Assembly (NCBI GenBank): GCA_015680685.1
Contig: MNCI01035176.1
Coordinates: 12,024-74,023, forward strand
Reading direction: 5' to 3'
DNA length: 62,000 bases
From: Gnetum montanum
Lineage: Eukaryota > Streptophyta > Gnetopsida > Gnetales > Gnetaceae
This document shows positions 58,954 to 62,000 of this stretch, one piece after another (position 1 is the stretch's first letter; each line of letters begins with the position of its first letter). The translations under genes and the position numbers were made by a program. Below the pieces are notes generated by a model. That model was not told where the DNA came from. It was given only the letters and a program-made list of their open reading frames with translations, and searched no databases.

Positions 58954-60990
58954 ATGGCCCCTCTTTGTTGATCTCTAGAGGAGTGGCCCAAGAGACATCA
59001 ACAAAAAATTGTAAAACACCACAGTAGAAGTGGCGCCAACATTGCTTCTTGGTACTTGATCAGGTGATGCTTCACCATGCTCAAGAGTGCTAAGGGAATA
59101 AGAATATGCTAAGGGACAAGGGGTATAGGTAATTATAGGGAGATGAAATGTAAACAATGGAAATGAAATGCAAATAGTGGATCATGATGTAAAATCCAAA
59201 GTCAGCATAGTTGATGGTGACCATGACATGAAGTGGATTACCCCTGAAGCATTGACCTCTTGGTGAAGTGCTCATGAGAGAGTTAAAGTTGATCCAAGTT
59301 AGGCTGACTACGAAACTGCAGCACTATCAATTTGCTTGGGAATGTGTTTTTCCTCCTTCTCCTTTTCTTTTTTTTCTTTTGTGTTTTTGTGTTTTTTTTT
59401 ACTTTTCTTTTTTCTTTTTCTTTTTTATTTTTCTTTTTTTTCTTTTTCTTCTTTACTTTGCTGCAAGGGAAACCCTCGTTGGGTTTAACTTACTACTGAT
59501 TGTTAGCTGCAAAGTGTGGACCATCGAGTAGATGGGCTTTATTTTGATGCAACTGTGTTGCATTTGTAAGATAGGTGTTTCCTCCTAAAGATGAGTTGTG
59601 TTACATTTTCTTGGGCTTTGACTAGCCAATAGAGACTCCCCACAGGATGAGTTGCATTATGTCCACCATAGGTTCTACAATTGACATGAAGAGAATGCCA
59701 TGTGCGTAATAGTGTGTATGCATCAAAGGGATGTGCAATTGTGAGTATGTGGGGGATAAGAGGCTATTGGTATGAAAGAGCAGATGTGCACTCTTGAGTG
59801 GCTTAACTAGTCCAATCATGCACATTAGAGCAATGTAGGGACTTGTTGTTGTGATGAGATGCATCTCAACATGACTGCCTCCGAGGCTTCATCCTACAAA
59901 TAAAAATTAGAGAAGACAAGAAAACCACAAAATGTGAGATGAAAATGCAAATGCCAAATGAGAAGATGCTGCAAGTGCTAGATGTGAAGATGCTACAAAT
60001 GTGTCAAATGTTGTGCTAGTTACAAGTGCTTAGGAAGCCAGTGAAAGTGCTAGTGTGATGATGCTATGAGTTCTCTGAAGGTCACACTAATGGCAGGTGC
60101 TCCAAAAGATCAGCAAAATGATTGGAGGCAATGATGTTGTGAGTGCCCCAAGGGTTTCACCAATAGCAAGTGCTCCAATACATTAGCAACATGCTAGTTT
60201 AAAGTCCTAGTAGACCATGAACCTAGTTTAAGGTCTTGGTAGACTGTGATGTCCTAGTTTATAGTCCTAGAAAATTGTTGGGTGCTAGTTTAATGTCGTA
60301 GTAGATGATGGATATTTTTCCAATTTAATGTCATAACCCAAGGATGATCTATGCCAATTTATAGTCATAGTGGACTACTATGCTAGTTTATAGTCATAGC
60401 GGACTACTATGCCAGTTTATAGTCATAGCAGACTATATGTGCCAGTTTTTTGTGTCATGGTAGATGAGTGCTTACCTTGTTTGTATGAGGTGTGATGTTG
60501 CATGTGTAGTCATGTTGTGTGCTTGTAAGATCTTGTAAAAATCAACTAGAAAAATAACATCAAGTGGCACCTATTGTAAATAGAGTTAAAATGCATGAAT
60601 GAAAGGAAAGCAATGCAAAAGGCAATAGCTTTAGGCCATTTAGGGCCATGGGATAGTTTAAGGCCTTTTCAAGCCATGTGTTTTTTTGTAGTTTGATGCT
60701 TTTTTATGTTTTTTAAATGCAATATGCAAGCTAAGTGGATGGATGTGTAAACAAAGTAGAAATGCATAAATAAAGGAAAATAGTGTGTAAACTAGGCAAG
60801 TAGATGAAATGTAAATGCATGAACAAATGCAACACAAGAAAAAACCAAAAATGCATGGCCCGTGAAGGCAAGGGGTAAGTAAGCACTTACACATTTTTGG
60901 CCAAGGAAAAGTCTTAGTCATGTGGTTACTTCCTAGCCATGTGTGGATTAGGGGGTGCACAAGCCTTAGGGTCCTTAAGGAGGTTGTTGG
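58954..60990 (-). mobile_element. PPT, 3' UTR and spacers of element D
   Basis: PPT at 58954-58971 (identical to that of C). A pyrimidine-rich tract lies at 59340-59460. 60170-60460 carries the AGTCTGCTATGACTATAAAC/TAGC repeats (about eight), as in the 3' UTRs of B and C. 60550-60610 aligns with the spacer just before RT in B (21270-21340), and 60640-60740 with the spacer after the protease in B (15050-15110). So spacers that are 6 kb apart in B are adjacent here, and RT to integrase are missing. No gene in this stretch. Confidence 0.7.
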
Positions 60991-60991
60991 C

Positions 60992-62000
60992 TTAAACCAC
61001 TCGTTCGAGTGTGTTAGCCTTAGGAATTACATTGGTTGTCACAAGTGCATCACCAAGAAACTCCACCTCTAACACTTGCATCATGTCTATGTTGTGGATA
61101 GTTGGAGAGGAGGGATTATCATTGTGGATGATAACTTGATCACATTTGTATGGAAAGTGGACTTCTTGATGGATGGGAGAGGAGATAGCCCATAGTTGGG
61201 CTAACCAAGGCATGCCAAAGATTAGGTTGATGCTTGGCATCTCCTCTATGATAATGAAATCTACGCTAGTGGGAAATTTCTCTCTTGCCATGAAGGCTAA
61301 ATTGATTGTACCCCTAATCATGACACGTGATATGTTGAAGGATTTTAGACACACAGTTTTGGTTGGCCTAATTTTATCTGTTAGGCATAGCTTGTCAATG
61401 ATAGAGTACAGGACTACGTTTGTTGCTACACCATCATCAACATGCACTCTACGAATGGTGCACTTTCCAACATGTATTTTAATGGATAGTGGAGCTATGA
61501 TAACCTCCCCTTGCTCAAGGTTGATCTTGACTACATCATTGTTAAATGCTAGGGATATTAAACCTGATTCCTGTGATGCAGGGGGCAACATAGTAGCATG
61601 GATGGATGCCTCATCTATAGGGATGTCCTCTGTAATAGGAATGAAGGCCAACATCCAGTCCAATGCTTGGCGGTAAGCAAATGAGATCATGACCAAGTCA
61701 TACAAGCTCAACGTTTTGTTCTTTTTCTTGAGAATTTGTTTTAGCTGGGTTAGTGTAGCTATGAAGTCCTTGTCATTGGCCATTGTGTTGGCTTTGACTT
61801 CCTCCATGGGGCTTGAAAGACGAATCTCTCATGGAGGGCATTTAAGCATAGATTTCTTGGCCTACTTGGGGGTAGGGATCCTAGTGTTTGGTTGTTACTT
61901 GCTAGTTATGTTCTTTTCTTTGGCCATGGGGGTTGTGATGTACCCGTTCATTCTCTTGCATTGCCATTTAGTAGGCCTACTCAGGTTGCTAGTGGGGTCG
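60992..62000 (-). pseudogene. pol: protease region of element D (continues outside the window)
   Basis: 61807-60992 is open for 271 codons, the longest open frame in the window. It begins in the conserved MEEVKANTMAND block, with FIATLTQLKQILKKKNKTLSLYDL, the active site RVHVDDGVATNVV (DxG intact), MIRGTINLAFMAREKFPTS and IIEEMPSINLIFGMPWLAQL. Upstream (62000-61808) the frame holds PPxEIRLSS as in C, with some stops. It is the best preserved protease of the three. Whether gag is intact cannot be seen. Confidence 0.75.

Noticed and set aside
59340-59460. Long pyrimidine tract, possible second PPT of element D
   Set aside because: It is interrupted, has no LTR start next to it, and the true PPT with the LTR junction is at 58954-58971.
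61173-61676. 167-codon plus-strand open frame
   Set aside because: It is the opposite strand of the well-supported protease frame of element D.

Overview
The window is nuclear DNA of a seed plant, probably one with a very large genome; a gymnosperm is possible, but nothing here settles the species. Almost all of it is decayed LTR retrotransposons inserted into one another. There is no bacterial-type gene, no RNA gene and no intact host gene. The only host-like gene I recognise is a broken NBS-LRR resistance-gene fragment near 55.4-56.6 kb. Two Ns (34385, 54833) mark assembly joins.

Layout. (1) 1-1369: 3' end of a plus-strand Tat-like Ty3/gypsy element (element A), ending in a CpG-rich LTR. 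(2) 1370-9051 and 46239-about 53460: Athila-like Ty3/gypsy sequence on the minus strand. One internal region (gag, protease, RT, RNase H, integrase) runs leftward from the LTR at 52340; its integrase is split by a later insertion. It resumes at 9051, reaches a second LTR (7334-8480), and another gag follows. (3) 9057-46233: Tat-like element B, inserted into that integrase (5-bp duplication ATCAT on both sides), with LTRs of about 1.7 kb. (4) 24070-41708: Tat-like element C, inserted into the integrase of B (duplication CATAG/CATGG), with LTRs of about 1.53 kb that differ at roughly 13% of the first 100 bases. (5) 54.5-57.2 kb: assembly join, a near-perfect hairpin and the NBS-LRR pseudogene. 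(6) 57252-62000: 3' part of a minus-strand Tat-like element D, going directly from protease to 3' UTR and lacking RT, RNase H and integrase.

The Tat assignment rests on gag and protease motifs, a YVDD-type RT, a second (archaeal-type) RNase H between RNase H and integrase, and long repeat-rich 3' UTRs.

The main finding is a spliced gene carried antisense inside elements B and C, between protease and reverse transcriptase. In C it can be followed through eight exons and seven GT-AG introns (34513 down to 30095). Every exon junction keeps the reading phase, except for one indel inside exon 7. It has a TATA-like box 121 bp upstream and AATAAA 45 bp downstream. In B the same protein is readable from 20783 down to 15637 with conserved start, promoter spacing, several splice sites and poly(A) signal, but one C intron is absent. 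Element D has the flanking spacers and no such gene. The product is about 1,090 residues, with a basic middle, a coiled-coil-like region and a very acidic tail; I do not recognise it.
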